DNA of 64,000 nt from Artemia franciscana (GCF_032884065.1 NC_088883.1:25043637-25107636); one strand, 5' to 3'. Shown: positions 10,535-25,659, numbered from the stretch's first letter. Notes: a model not told the origin generated them from the sequence alone. Made by a program: numbers and translations.

Positions 10535-11335
10535 CTTGAAACCTTGAAAACCATTATACAGAAAACTAAATCTTTTAAATTACCAACTAATTTTATTGGC
10601 GGTAAAACCTCTTAGGATCAAAATTTGGCTAAGCGTTTTACATCTATTTTTTAAATCTCTGTAATCACGGCAAATTCTTGTATACCTAAATAGTTGGGAA
10701 CAAAAAGCTAAATAGGTGATAATTGAATGTATATTACCTTCGAGGAATGGGAAATTAATTACTTATTTGGGAAAAATCATTAGTTTTATCGTAAATTTTT
10801 AAAAGCTAATTTATTATTATACTGAAATATTAATATTTAAATCTAAAAAATGGCTAGTGTCCTATCCCATAGCTAGGCTCCAGATTTTGCCCTAGTAGAT
10901 AAACATTTTTCGAAATCTCCACAAATTTCGGGCAATTTATTAATAAGAGATCATCCAAATATCTTCTATTATTTTAGAGGTAATATTTTAAATTACTTGG
11001 GCTATTTGTATTATTATATATTCATATTATAGTTGACTTAAAAACAAGTCCGCTATAGACGGACCAGCTTTTCCACCCGAAGGAATTCCAATAATTTGTT
11101 TATATAAATTACCATTAAACTTTATAAAAGTATTCAACAAAAGAGATTCCAGTAAATCATATATCATATCCAAACTATAACATTTTGAACTAATAGTACT
11201 TTTAAAGAAATTAGTACATCGGGCGTTTTTTATTAAAAGTATCCATTTTCATAAATCCCATATTAAACCAAAGAAAACATTTCTTACTGACCGTTTTCAA
11301 TTTTTCGAATACTAAATTAAGTGAATAAGTAAAGA
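10535..11335 (-). pseudogene. decayed reverse transcriptase, probably Penelope-like
   Basis: Read on the minus strand and allowing several frame changes, the order is: EKLKTVSKKCFLWFNMGFM (near 11300); YDLLESLLLNTFIKFNGN then QIIGIPSGGKAGPSIADLFL (about 11030-11160); RRYLDDLLLINCPKFVEISK (about 10915-10965); DLNINIS (about 10830); FPFLEGNIHS...ITYLAFCSQLFRYTRICRDYRD (about 10645-10745); and RGFTANK (about 10590). The GIPxGG...SIADLFL block, the YLDD box and the downstream FPFLxG...SQL-RY-RIC block follow the order of a GIY-YIG-associated RT family related to Penelope elements in animals. Stops and frameshifts are frequent, so it is dead. RT identity is fairly sure; the family name is less so. 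Confidence 0.6.
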
Positions 11336-12099
11336 AAATATTTATCTGCCATAATTTTAGATTTTGTGTTTTATTTATCACATTTGGCCGAAGATCTAAA
11401 ATTAATATTCCCCGAAAGGCATAAGAACCCTATTTCAAAAAAACCGAGAGCTTAAACATTCTCATACATTAGGGTTTATTATTATTATCCAACTGTATAA
11501 CTGCGCATAAGCTATTATGGAGGAGGGCTGCTAAATTTTCAGGCAAGGGAAAATGCTTAAACCTCAAAAAGTGAAAATTTACGCCCAAATTTCCTAACTT
11601 TCCCTTTTAAAATTATAATTGTAGAAGGGTTTCTTTCTGGAGAGGGGATTTCTCTCAAACTTTCACATGAAATATCTTGGCATTCCGTTTCAATAGTAAG
11701 ATTTACCTCCCCCGAAAAGGCACAAGAGCTTCGTTTTATGAATCGGAAAGACAGGAATTTTCATTTCGTATATACATAAATGTATTTACAGATTACTGTG
11801 CAATTTACTTTGTACAGTAAATTTTTACTGTTCATCAAATTTATTTGATGAACTGTAAATTCTTTTACTTTTGTTTATTTACTTTATATTTATTTTATAT
11901 ATTTATTTATTTACTTTATTATTTATATTTATTATATTACCAATTATTTACTTTATTTTACACTATATTTATTATACCAATTATTATTATTTACTATAGT
12001 ATTTATTATTACCAAATATTTACTTTATTTATTTACTTTTATTTATTTACTTTTGATGAACTGTAAAATTTATTTACTGTTCATCAGCTATTATGGATG
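11336..12099. other. AT-rich low-complexity stretch
   Basis: Positions about 11840-12070 are built from TTTATTTACTTTA-type words, flanked by two near-identical phrases (ATTTATTTGATGAACTGTAAA and GATGAACTGTAAAATTTATTTACTGTTCATCA). The 73-codon frame there is compositional, not a gene. Confidence 0.6.
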
Positions 12100-15000
12100 A
12101 GGAACAGTGGATTTTTGTTTAGGTGGGGGAAGTATGCTTCGGCCCTATAAAGGCACTTTTGTGCCCAGATTCCTAATTCTTCATTTTCAAAGAGATTAAT
12201 ATATAAAAAAGCTTTTTTTTTTGGAGGGTGAGGGGTTCAAAAATAACTCAAATCCTCTTGATTCTCGGGAATATTTTTGAGCTATGCCTGAAATATGGAT
12301 TCTAAGGGATGATAGCGCCCATCTTATAATAGACAATCTTGGCGTGTGTGAAGTAAAAAATTACATTTGTATTTTAGTAGTGCATCATAAATTCCAGAAA
12401 GTTTCATATTTCCATTGTATATCATCTACGTAAAAATTTAGACGGATGATCTTCCTATGAAAGTTTCAGTAACGTGGCTATTTTTCGAGCTAGCAAATAT
12501 CAAAGCGCCATCGCTGCAGTGCTGACCATAGTGAAGAGCTATAGGGCATCAACATATTATATTTTTTCAAAGAGCTACTTCATATGAAAGGGGTGGTAGT
12601 AGAAACTTCAAGGGGGGATGATTAGAATGAAAGTTGAAAGTTCTAGCGCCCTTTTAAAGAGTCAAAAGCGCCCAGAGGGCATCCAGCCCCACTTCCTTTT
12701 CGGCTGCCCTTCCCTCAAAGCCATCCGACCAAAATTTGAATTAGCCATTTTGTTCATAATAGTGTAAAACTCCAATAAATATACCTCCATGGATGACATC
12801 ACATACAACCTTTGAGGAAGGATTGTAAACTATACAAGTTAGCAGTTGCTTATATATAAGGTTTGCTATTGGGAATAGGGGGTATGTTTGATCATGAGTC
12901 TCCAAAAAATATGTTTGTTATTATGGGGAAAGTTTTATAAAATGTTGAGGGGTATGTCAAACAAAGTCAAAACACTTTGCGCATACTGGTTGTCAAAGTA
13001 AAGCATCAGCAACATCTAAGGAGCGGCTGAGGGTATTAAGTTGAAAATTTCTGGGTGTTGATGACCCAACCTCCTGACCAACCTGATGACCATTTCTGGG
13101 TGTTGCAACCAACCTCCCAGCTGTTATTACTTGCCTCTTCCCCTCAACACAGACATAATTTTGAAAAAGCCGAAAAAGCCATTTTGTTGAAAACAGTCAA
13201 AAGGTCTAATAATTCTGCCTTTGGGGATACCATACCCCACACAGGCCAAGGGGTAGGGATTGTAAAGTATATACTTTATCCTTCGCCTAAATGCAGGATT
13301 TGTCATAGGGAAAGGGAGGTATATTTATTCCTGGGTGTGTCTGTAAAGGCTAAGCGTACTAATGTAAGATTTCAGGGCCTCTACCACTTCCTCTGCAACT
13401 ACAATTACTTACGATTGCGACTAATTACAATTATGACAACTACTTGACTCTACTCGCGACTGACACGGTAACTACTTGCGACTGTGATTACTTCTACTAG
13501 CAACTGCTTTCAGGGTACGTCGAAGGAGTATTTATTAAAACACTATTTGTATGCTGGTTGTTCAAAGAGCATATCAATGACACCTCAGGAATGGCTGGGA
13601 GAATTAAGTTGGAGCTTCCAGGACATGTCGAGTGATCTTGAAAAGTGATCAGAGGGTATCCAGTCTCCTTGCTCCTTTTATATGCCCCTTCCCAACACTG
13701 ATCGAAATTCTGAAAAGTTAAATCTTTTCAAAATAATCTATAAGCTTAATAGCCATGCCTCCAGGGATACCATGCCGCCCATAGCCCCCGGGGCTATGGG
13801 CTATGGGCATTATCATATAATGTATAATGTGTCCATTGTTTACATACAGGATTATCATTGGAAATAGGGGATGTTTGATCTTGTGTTTGTGTGAAAAGGC
13901 TAAGGGTGTTAAGACAAAACTTCAGGGACTTTTCAGGGAGATGCTGAAGTGGATGAAAAGGCATTTTGTGTTTATCTATGTGATCAAAAGGGCATATCGA
14001 CAATTAAACACGTTAACTTGAAATTTTCAGGGCTGTTGCGATCACTACTACTGCGACAACAATGGAGACTATGGCTCTTTTTTTTCTCGATTGAGACTAT
14101 GAATACTTACGAATGTATAAAACTGTGACTATTTGCAATTTTGACTATGACTATTAGGGACTGGGACTGCGACTAATTTCTAATGTGACTGTAATCGCAA
14201 CCGCTTGTGACTGTGACTGTGAGTGCTGGCATCTGCGAATATGACCACTTGCGATTTTGAACACTTGCAACTGTGACTACTGGCAACTTTGAGTGTGGCT
14301 ACCTGTGACTGGGGCTGCAACTATATGTGACTGTCACTGCAATTGTGATTGTAACTGCCTGTAACTGCAACTACTTGTGACTACGACTGTTACTTCTGGC
14401 ACCAGCGACAACTTGTGACTTTGGCTACTTACGACTGCGACTACATATTGCTGGGAATACTTGTAACTGAGATTACTTGGAAATGCAATAACTTGTGACT
14501 GTAACTACTAATGTTGGTACTGCGACTACTTGTGAGTGCTATTGCAATTAATCACGACTGTGACTACTTGTAACTGTGACTACTCGCGACCGTGACTGCA
14601 ACTACTTGCGACTGTGATTGCTTCTATTTCTGACTACTTTGAGGGAACATTGAGGGGGATATTGATTAAAACACGCTATGTGCATACTGATTGTAAAAAA
14701 GCGTATCAGCAATATCTCAGAAACGGCTGAGGGTATCATGTTGTAACTTTCAAGGTACATTGGGGGGACTTTGAAAAGTGGTCGGAGGACATCTGGTCCT
14801 TCTTGCCCCTTTCAGATGACCGTTCCCTGACTGACCAAAATTCGAAAAAAGAAATTTTATTGTAAATAGTAAAGGATTTCAATTGCTAGACTTTAGAGGA
14901 TGCCATGCCACCCATAGCCTCAGGGGCAAGCGTCATAAATTATGCAATACACCGATTGATTGCATAGATGATATGTAATTGAGAAGGGGAGACGATTGAT

Positions 15001-16100
15001 CCTGGGTGTATCTGAAAAGGCTAAGGCCATCAGGGTGAAACTTCAGAGAATCTTGAAAGGAATACCGAACTAAATCAGAAGACACTGTGCACATTCAGTT
15101 TATCAAAAGGGCGTATAGACAATGTCATAAGGAATGGCTAAAGGTATTAAGTTGAATTTTTCGGGTCACGGCGACTGCTACTCCAGCAACTACATTTGCG
15201 ACTGTGGTTATTTGTGACTGCTGCTGAGACTATGAATACTTGCCAACACGTGAAACTGTGACTACTTGTAACTATGACTACTTGTGACTGGGGCCGCGAT
15301 TTTGACTGCAATTGGAACTGCTTGCGTTTGCGACTATGGTTACAGCTGCTTGCGACTGCGGCTACTTGTGACAGCAAGTGTAACTGCTGGTATCTCCAAA
15401 TCTGACCACTTGTGACTTCGATTACTTGCGATATGACTACTTATGACTCTGACTATAACTACTTGTGACTGGGACTGCAGCTGTATGCGACTGCAATTGC
15501 AACATATTGCGACTGCTATTGTAACTGCTTGCGACTGCGACTACTTGTGGCTGCGACCTTGACATCTGGCATCTACGACTGCGAACACTTGCGACTTGAA
15601 TACTTGCGATTGCGTCTACTTAGTAGCGTGAATTTTAGTGACTGCAACTTCTTGTGACTGCTACTGCAGCTACTTGTGACTTTGACTACCTGCAACTGCG
15701 ACTGTGACTGTGACTACCTGTGCTTGTAACCGCAACTGCTTCTGACTCCGAACATGGCATCTTGCGACTAGAAATGCTACTACTTGTGTTTCTCACTACT
15801 ACAACTACTAGCACTGCTACTGTTACTGCGATTGCGACTGTGACTGCAAATACTACTACTACCTGTGGAACTACAAACAAAAATATCGAACTAAATCAAA
15901 AGAGTTCAAGTGCTTCCTGCTTGTCAAATAGCATAGTGCATAGGTTGTAAAAAGGGTTTGTATACAATATTTCACAAATGAGAAAGCTCATTAAGTTGAA
16001 AATCATGGAATACTGAAGAGTATGTTGTACTAGATCGAAAGACACTAAGTGCATCCAATTTGTGGAAATAGGCTATCTGGCCATGTCTCTATTGAAAGTT
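12100..16100 (+). repeat. long composite repeat (family F2), plus orientation
   Basis: The same ~400-700 bp module recurs several times. Each module contains a phrase like GCATACTGGTTGTCAAAG...ATCAGCAA-AT-TC-GGAA-GGCTGAGGGTATTAAGTTG, found near 12975, 13550, 13960, 14675, 15085 and 15905. Modules alternate with phrases like AAAAGTGATCAGAGGGCATC...GACCAAAATTCGAAAA and with irregular arrays of GACTGCGACTACTTG-like words (13385-13510, 14030-14640, 15165-15870). A related copy in the opposite orientation lies at 30090-33060. The first part (12580-12960) also resembles the middle of family F1. Small ORFs here (13055-13447 and others) come from the repeat. Confidence 0.75.
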
Positions 16101-16539
16101 TAAAACACGATTTGAAATTAAACTGTCTAGTGAGAATAATATATCATTTACAGCTGATTCAGTTGTTATAACTGATGAATTCAAGAATTGGTTAATTGCC
16201 AAACTGGGGGCGCATACTCAAATTGGGGGCGTATACTAAATACGGGTGCGATGTTTTTCTGTAGAACCCCAGCCAGAAGAAATTGTTTTTTATTTTTTTA
16301 CGTCACTTTTGGCTAGATTTGTTATCTTGAAATTTTTATTCGATACCACGGGGATTTTGGGACAACACAAGGCAAAAAAGAGATGGTATATTGACCTCCA
16401 ATCGGCTTAGCCATTCACAACGGTATTAAATATGAAATTTTCGACCGAACAAGCCCTTTCCAAGCTTTTTGGGAACAAGTGTTCTGTAAGATGACAATTG
16501 AAAAAAAAAGTATTAAGGAGACACACTGATCAATAAATA
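16101..16539. other. no gene recognised
   Basis: Mixed sequence with one short duplication (AAATTGGGGGCGTATACT at about 16200 and 16220). Nothing else is supported. Confidence 0.35.
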
Positions 16540-16865
<326 letters not shown>

Positions 16866-19399
16866 ATAATAAATAAATAATGTATCCATAAAATAATATT
16901 ATTTTGAAATTCCTTTTTGTTCCTCGGTAGCAAAGCGTGTTACGATTATCTTTAATTTTTAGTTTCTTTCTCATTCTTTTCTTATTTTTTTTCTTTTTTC
17001 TAAGGATGACGACACTTTATTGCTTATACAAATGAAAAATTAAATGAATGTATAAATTAATTTAAAGAAATTCCATTATGTTAAAATTAATTGATTTAAC
17101 TAACCTAATTAAAGATTTCTTTCAACAAGTTCCGTAGCAAAAACTCCAATGCTTTTCCTATTTGATATTAAAAAAAAACTCGTATACAAAAAGTATTTCA
17201 GCCCATCTTGGGCACAAATCAACAAATATTTATTCGTAACTTCTTTTACAACATATTCATACTATATACTTTAATATCAGCAAGAGAAAGAAGAAATTCG
17301 GTTGAAAACCAATGAGAGAACGTATGGCTAGAAATAAAATAAGCATTTAAATAAAGCTATAAATCAGGGCGAAGTCGAAGGTAAGTTTAATATGCAAAAA
17401 CAATAGATAGCAATACTTAAAAATGAAGAAAATAACTGTATGGCAAATAATCTCTTTATAAAAAGTAACTTTGTCAATTTGTAAATGATTAATTTGTAAA
17501 TGATTGATTTTTAATGATTAAAAATTAATAAAAACAATTTATATTTAACAAATATTTGATAATTAAAATTATGATTTAAGATGAAGAGCAAGTAAATTTG
17601 AAATAAAAAATAATTAATAACAAAAGTTAATAATTAACAAAAAAAAAGAATGAATGAGCTATATAGAAAAACAATCTCTGAATATTCTTGTTTAAAGGAT
17701 ATCGTAATAAACTGTTCCATTCGGCAAGAAGTCTAATTATTCAAAAAAAAATGCATTTTTGATTGATCAAAAATTGATATAGATGAATATCGTTGCTTAT
17801 AACTATATATCAATATTTTCATGATTGAAATTACTTTTTAGCTTGAAACATTCAGTTAGTGAGTTTGATATGCAAAATTTTTAACAGGAACAACTAAAAA
17901 GGGAAAAATTAGACTGCAAAGGATTTTTGAAAAACCATTAATTTTTATTTAAAAGCAATAATAATAAATTCTTCTATCTGACAAAAATACAAAGAGATTA
18001 TTTGAACCAAAAGAAGAATCATTTTAATTTGAAACAAAACATTTTCTACTGATATATATCGAAAATTAATACTTTTATGTAGTGATACCTATTCTACATA
18101 TTGACACATGTAACTGTTTTAGTATGATTAATGATTAATTTTTAATGATTAAAAATTAATAAAGCTGTTTTTAGTATGATTAATTTATGATTAATGATTA
18201 ATTTTTAATGATTAAAAATTAAAAAAAAATATTTAACAAATATTTGATAATTAAAATTATGATTAAGATGAAGAGCTAGTAAATTTTGAAATATTTTTTT
18301 TTTATTAATCATTAATTTTATCATTTCATTAATCATCATTAATCATTAATCAATTAATTAATCATTAATCATTAATTTTCTTAATACAATAAATAAATTA
18401 CCGCTTGTTAATTTGCGCTGAGCCTATTAACATCATCATTAATATAATTAATAATTAATTTTACATTAATCATAAATTAATTTTAGTAACTGTTTAGTTA
18501 AATAAAATGATGATTGGGACGAAAAACTTCAGCCAGCAATAGTAATACATAAATTAATGCAAAAATATGAGATCGTTAACAAAGGAAAATTAACCATAGA
18601 ACACAATGTATATAGAAAAAAAACCTATTCTTTATTTTACTATACTTTCTCCATAACTTTATAACTGCAAGACAACTCCAAACATCACTAACTATACAAG
18701 ATGACTATAAATTTTTCAGAATTAAAAACTAATATAAAAACAGATATTGAAAGCCTATCTGATAATTACAACCTATTTTATGTTTCCTTCTATTTTTACT
18801 ATAATCCTTATTTAGACCTCAGAGAACCAAAAAACTAAAATTTGAGCAACTGTTTTAAACACAATCACTATTTTTGCTTTTCAACAGTTTAGCCATACAT
18901 ATTTATAAATGGAAAAATTTAATTTTGATTATTTATTTTACTTGATTAAAACCTCTTTTTGGAAAAAAATGAAATATAGGGGGAAGTACATCCACTATCG
19001 CTAAATCTGTAAATACAAAAATCAGGTCGTCCGAAATTTCTCTGACAACTAAGGTTCGTAAATACACCTTTGTTAACCCAAAGGACAAATTGTTAATTTT
19101 CGTTAACCTTAATGTGCGGAGAAATTTCTGCGAGCCCGATTTTCTTTTGAGAAAGTTCAGGGGTATCCCGAAAATTCGGGATTGTGAAAAGCTGGTTTCT
19201 TAAACATAAAAATCAGGATTTGATATAGTTAATAAAAGTTTCTATATAATATCATGCATTTAAATATGCAAAAAAGGGGAGGTATCTTTTTAAAAATACG
19301 GCCTATACAAATATACAAGCCTGCTCATTACATACGGCCTATACAAGCCTTACGTACGGCCTTACGGCCTATACAAGCCTGCTCATTACAATTATTCTG
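16866..19399. other. very AT-rich region with an internal duplication
   Basis: The phrase AATGATTAATTTTTAATGATTAAAAATTAA, followed by ATTTAACAAATATTTGATAATTAAAATTATGA and AAGATGAAGAGC, occurs at about 17485-17605 and again at about 18180-18290. Inverted words of the same kind (ATTAATCATTAAT) fill 18300-18370. TACGGCCTATACAAGCCT is repeated around 19300-19385. No exon is supported. Confidence 0.6.
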
Positions 19400-20085
19400 T
19401 ATCCAACCAAATATAACTTTAATAAAATAAAAAAAATTACGCTTGTTAATTTTGCGCTGAGCCTATGACTTGAAATTAATTGTTTGCTATTAAAAATTTC
19501 CCGTCAATAATTTTCTGATATTAAAATGACATATTTGACATAACAAAAATTGGCATAATCAACTGAAAACATGAAAGACATACAAAAAATGAAATAATTC
19601 CAATTCCAAACAAACATAACCTTAACGAAATAACGAAAATACCACTTATTTCTTTTAAGCTGTACTCAAGGCCGTATCCAGGATTTTTTTTCGGGGGGGG
19701 GAAGAGGTTTACAAAAAGCACTTTAAAAGACCCATCAAAAATATGTTATTATGCATTTTTGTTACGCCATAACGAGTCAGACGAATATTTTTTTTGAGGG
19801 GGGAGGGGGTCAACCCCCCCCCTTGGATACGGCTTTGGTCGTACCTATGATTTGGTATTAATTAACTGTATTAAACATTTCCTGCTATTAGTTTTCTGAA
19901 ATTGAAAATGATACAACTGATATGAGTGACAAAAATTGACATTATAAATGACATAAAAATGACAATAATAAAAACAATAATAAAAATGACAATTCTCCAA
20001 ACCCAAACAAATATAACCTTAATAAAAATAAAACAGTACGGCTTGTCCATTTTAAGCTGAGCTATGAATTAAAAATCAATTTCCT
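19400..20085. repeat. diverged tandem repeat split by a MITE
   Basis: Units contain AAATATAACTTTAATAAAATAAA, GCTTGTTAATTTTGCGCTGAGCCTATGA and then AAAATTTCC...TTTTCTGA-ATTAAAATGA. They occur around 19400, 19600 and 20000, with a further fragment near 18405. The middle unit is interrupted by the element at 19668-19838. Confidence 0.7.
19668..19838. mobile_element. small non-autonomous element (MITE-like) with GGCCGTATCC ends
   Basis: It begins AAGGCCGTATCCAGGATTTTTTT and ends CCTTGGATACGGCTTTGG, giving terminal inverted repeats of about 14 bp. The interior has T and G/C runs and no coding capacity. Relatives are at 57898-58065 and, on the minus strand, at about 56640-56850. Confidence 0.7.
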
Positions 20086-20103
20086 GACATTAAAAATATC
20101 ATA

Positions 20104-20290
20104 AGTGAGAAAGACAGGGGAGTAAACTCAAAAATGTGCAATCATGGTCATTGGATACAAGCGAGAAAGATAGGGGAGTAAACTCGAAAATTTGCCATCA
20201 TGGTCATTGGAAACAAGTGAGAAAGATAGGGGGGTAAACTCAAAATTTGCCATCATGATCATTGGATACAAGTACCAATGACCATGATTA
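20104..20290. repeat. three-copy tandem repeat, unit about 60 bp
   Basis: The unit is GAGAAAGATAGGGGAGTAAACTC...ATTTGCCATCATGGTCATTGGATACAAG. Copies start near 20106, 20165 and 20217. Confidence 0.85.
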
Positions 20291-20901
<611 letters not shown>

Positions 20902-20990
20902 GAAGTCTTTTTAAAGTTTAGGGCCAAGGGTGAAACTGAGAGAAAAAGTAAAAATTCTGGAAACCCCTTTAAAAATAATTTCTTAGACCA

Positions 20991-21370
20991 TACTTTTTTC
21001 CATTTACAAAAAATTCAGCAAAAAAAAGGTCTTAATTTCAATAAAGCAATGAAAAAATAAAATAAAAACAAAACAACGCTTAAATTAAAAATATTCCGAA
21101 TATTTCTGCCCCACTTCCGGGAGCCTACTTTTTTCCATTTACAAAAAATTCAGCAAAAAAAGGTCTTAATTTCAATAAAGCAATGAAAAAATAAAATAAA
21201 AACAAAACAACACTTAAATTAAAAATATCCCGAATATTTCTGCCCCACTTCCGGGAGCCTTTCTCAACAGAAAAGGCTCCCAAAATATTCGGAATATTTT
21301 AAAATTAAAGTGTTGTTTTGTTTTTATTTTTTGTTCACTGCTTTGTTGGAATTAAAATCCCTATAAAAAA
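20991..21370. repeat. 135-bp tandem duplication with an inverted third copy
   Basis: TACTTTTTTCCATTTACAAAAAATTCAG...TTCTGCCCCACTTCCGGGAGCC occurs at 20991 and 21126. A partial reverse-complement copy follows at about 21265-21370, so the end can fold back. Confidence 0.9.
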
Positions 21371-22316
<946 letters not shown>

Positions 22317-23240
22317 ACTATTACTAAAACTATCTCCAGCTTCAAAATGAACCTTATAAACTACGCAGTGAAAAACTAATACAAATCCTAATATGGCAAA
22401 AGGACTAGTTAACAAAATAATGGGCTTGACTAGCGGCAATGCGACCTAATTTATTTATCATCTCAAGTAATTGATTAATACTACTATATTTCTCGATTTG
22501 TATTTTTCGTGAAAAGCGAGTCGAATGGCGAAAAAAATTCATGATTTTAGTGGTAAAATTTGGCAAACGGTAAAATTATGATATACTGATTAAATCAAGT
22601 ATAAGTTCTCTTGAAACTCTTTCTTGACATAACCAGGTTGGGAGGAGCCTTAAAGCTTATACTTTGTATTCTTTAAAAGCTATTTTCTAGTAACTACAAT
22701 TTGCTTACTTATTTTATGTATTTTTATGTGTTGTTTATGTAAATACGTCATTGGGTTCTATAAACGAGAAAATGCTGCATAACCCCTCCCCTCTTGTAGG
22801 CTATCAAATGAAAGGAACCTCCCACCAGCGCTTTCATTATCCCAATAAGAAAATTGAGAAGATAACAAAATCTCCCTAAAAATTAGCCTTCATAAATACA
22901 CAACTAAATCAAAATTATAATAAAGATATTTAACAAAAAATAAATAAAAAGGTATTAATTTTTTATATTTTTTTTATTTTATTGTTATTGTTATTTATTT
23001 ACCGGTTCAGTTGAAATACAAATTAAAGTTATTATAGGAGAAAAGGGAGAATAATACAAGACAATCAAGGGGAAAAAAAAAATCAATTTATTAAAGGTAG
23101 ATCAATATGAACAATAATAAAAAATGGGTTTATCATAAATGAAAAATTAAGTTTTTAGTTTAAACGGTTTATGTTGGTTTGTATTTTTATTACTATTATT
23201 ATTTTATTTTAACAATATCTCTTGTCTCATCAAAAATAAT
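22317..23240. other. intergenic sequence, nothing recognised
   Basis: AT-rich sequence with T and A runs; no supported gene. Confidence 0.35.
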
Positions 23241-23725
23241 AATTACAGATGCTACAAAACAAAAAAAAGGATTAAAGAAAACAAAATGCAATTGGGGCAA
23301 AATGAGCTACGCGATCAGGCACAAAACAAGAGTTTGGTCACATACCAAGCTTTCAACTATAGATAATAGGCCAAAAAGTACTATAAATTAGTTCGCACAT
23401 TTTTATTTTGATTATTTCTGACAAACTTGACTTAAAGTTAAATTTAAGTTAAATTAGTTAAATTTGAATTAGTTCCATTTTGTAAAATATACATGGCTGT
23501 GTAAGATTCCAATTAATCGTTTCGACAATCAGATTACATATTCACTATCCTTGATAATCTGAAAATACTTTAGAACAAAACACAAAAAAAAAAATGCAAC
23601 AGGGGCAAAATAGGCTACATGATCAGGCACAAAACAAGACTTTGGTCACAGACCAAGCTTTAACTACAAATAACAGCACAAAAAGCACTGGAAATAAAGT
23701 CCATAAAGTTCGCACCTTTGTGCAG
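23241..23725. repeat. two diverged copies of a ~150-bp repeat
   Basis: GGGGCAAAAT-GCTAC--GATCAGGCACAAAACAAGA-TTTGGTCACA-ACCAAGCTTT occurs at about 23293-23350 and again at about 23597-23660, with similar flanks (CAAAAAG-ACT, AGTTCGCAC). Confidence 0.85.
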
Positions 23726-24129
23726 TAATAATTCAGGAGTAATAATAATCAAGTGCAGCAATGAGTGCAGATGCAGACGCAAAGGAGCATAAATGATATA
23801 GATTTTGATGTCTATTAAATATTTAAATCTCACATAGCAGCTCTAGTGCACTAGCAAGATGAAGAAGTGTATAAATGGTATAATTTCAATATTGTATGAA
23901 GCCATTTCGTGACTTCACAGCTAATTCCTCCAAAGAAAGCTTCAAGCTGAATGAAATATATCACTTATTGGGTCCTCAAAAAAATGAAAAAAAAACTGGG
24001 CCTCAATGAATAGTACAGACACAATTACTAGAATTGACACACAGAAAATATTGAAGAAAACGGCAAAGAAGGAGACTATGAGGCAAAGTGTAAGCAACCT
24101 GGCCATTACACGAATTTTATAGGTTGAAG

Positions 24130-24470
24130 GGTAACCCTATATCTACTTACTAATTTTAAAAGTTTAGTGTCCCTTCCCCTAGTAAAACTAAAGGTTCACA
24201 AAATAAATGAACAACGGCCAATACCTTCAATAATGCCAATTTCTAGAGCCAAATTAATAAGACATCAGGTAATGACAATGTCGAGGGCCAATTTTTTCTC
24301 AATAAGGCCTTATTTCTAGGGCCAAAGTAATAAAAGCAATGAAATGAGCAAGAGCTAATTTCTTACTTTTGTCCAATTTTTACAATAAGGGCTAGTATTT
24401 TGGGCTAAATTAATCGAACAAATAAAAGTAAGAGGGCCCAATTTCTTCAACAAGAACCAACTAATTCAAT
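24130..24470. repeat. degenerate short tandem phrases
   Basis: Phrases like GGCCAATTTCTT...AATAAGG-C--TTTCTAGGGCCAAATTAATAA recur about four times. The region lies just 3' of the NELL stop codon and may be part of its 3' UTR. Confidence 0.4.
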
Positions 24471-24539
24471 GTAACTAGTTTTGACGTGAATAACAATATT
24501 GCTTGTTAAGTGAGTGGACGGAATTTAATATGTTTTAGC

Positions 24540-24848
24540 TCAATTCACTTTATCACCTATCCTTTTTTTCGTTTCACTGCCGCGCCGAGCTCTGACACCT
24601 TGCCGTTTAAATCTTGTATTTCTTCTATAACGAGGTGGTTCCGTTTTCGAGTATTTTTTTCTTCGTTCATGAACCGAAAGCATAACTTCCTCTGGGTTTT
24701 TTGAAAGTCGTCTATCAGGACTATTTGTTGACTTTCGTGTAATGTCTTTAATGGCTTTCTTAATGGCAGAATGTTTAAAGTCACTATGAAAAGATGCTCC
24801 AGTCGACAAAGCACAAGTAGGGTTAAAGCGACAACAAGAGTGGCCATC
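24540..24848 (-). CDS. NELL: last coding exon of a NELL-type protein: end of the final VWC domain plus a basic tail
   Basis: The acceptor is TTTTTCCAG|GATGGCC (first exon base 24848) and the stop is at 24540-24542, giving 102 codons in phase 0. The exon opens DGHSCCRFNPTC, which completes the last von Willebrand C domain: the previous exon ends CTTCSCK, and vertebrate NELL1/2 end with the same CxCKxGxxCCxxxxxC pattern. Vertebrate NELLs stop a few residues later, but here about 90 more residues follow. They are rich in Lys/Arg, lack cysteine, and contain RFKR (79-82) and RARR (86-89), which fit the furin pattern R-x-K/R-R. NELL proteins are secreted, multimeric glycoproteins that bind cell-surface receptors such as Robo3 in vertebrates. 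The domain call rests on the join with the upstream exons. That the tail is translated is inferred from the open frame; a second donor-like site (AG|GTGATA) near the end leaves a further exon possible. Confidence 0.75.
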   Translation of the reverse strand, partial: DGHSCCRFNPTCALSTGASFHSDFKHSAIKKAIKDITRKSTNSPDRRLSKNPEEVMLSVHERRKKYSKTEPPRYRRNTRFKRQGVRARRGSETKKRIGDKVN

Positions 24849-25017
24849 CTGGAAAAACGACAAAAAATATAACAAAATAGAAAATAAAAGTAAAATAGGT
24901 AAATCAAAGTTAAATAATAAATAGATAATATAAATAATAGATATATAAAAAATATAAATATTTATTTAAAAAACAAACTTAGATGATAGAAAAATATTTG
25001 TAAAAAGACTAAATATA

Positions 25018-25020
<3 letters not shown>

Positions 25021-25091
<71 letters not shown>
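25021..25091. repeat. (TA)n microsatellite
   Basis: AT dinucleotides for about 70 bp. Confidence 0.95.
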
Positions 25092-25626
<535 letters not shown>

Positions 25627-25659
25627 ATTTTATATTAACTCAGCTTTTATATACCACTA

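Noticed and set aside
13055..13447. 130-codon ORF
   Set aside because: It lies inside the F2 composite repeat and its sequence repeats nearby in other frames.
24557..24907. 116-codon ORF in another frame over the NELL last exon (starts MATLVVALTLLVLC, looks like a signal peptide)
   Set aside because: It overlaps the NELL frame completely. The DGHSCC frame is the one in phase with the upstream VWC exon, and the hydrophobic start is a by-product.
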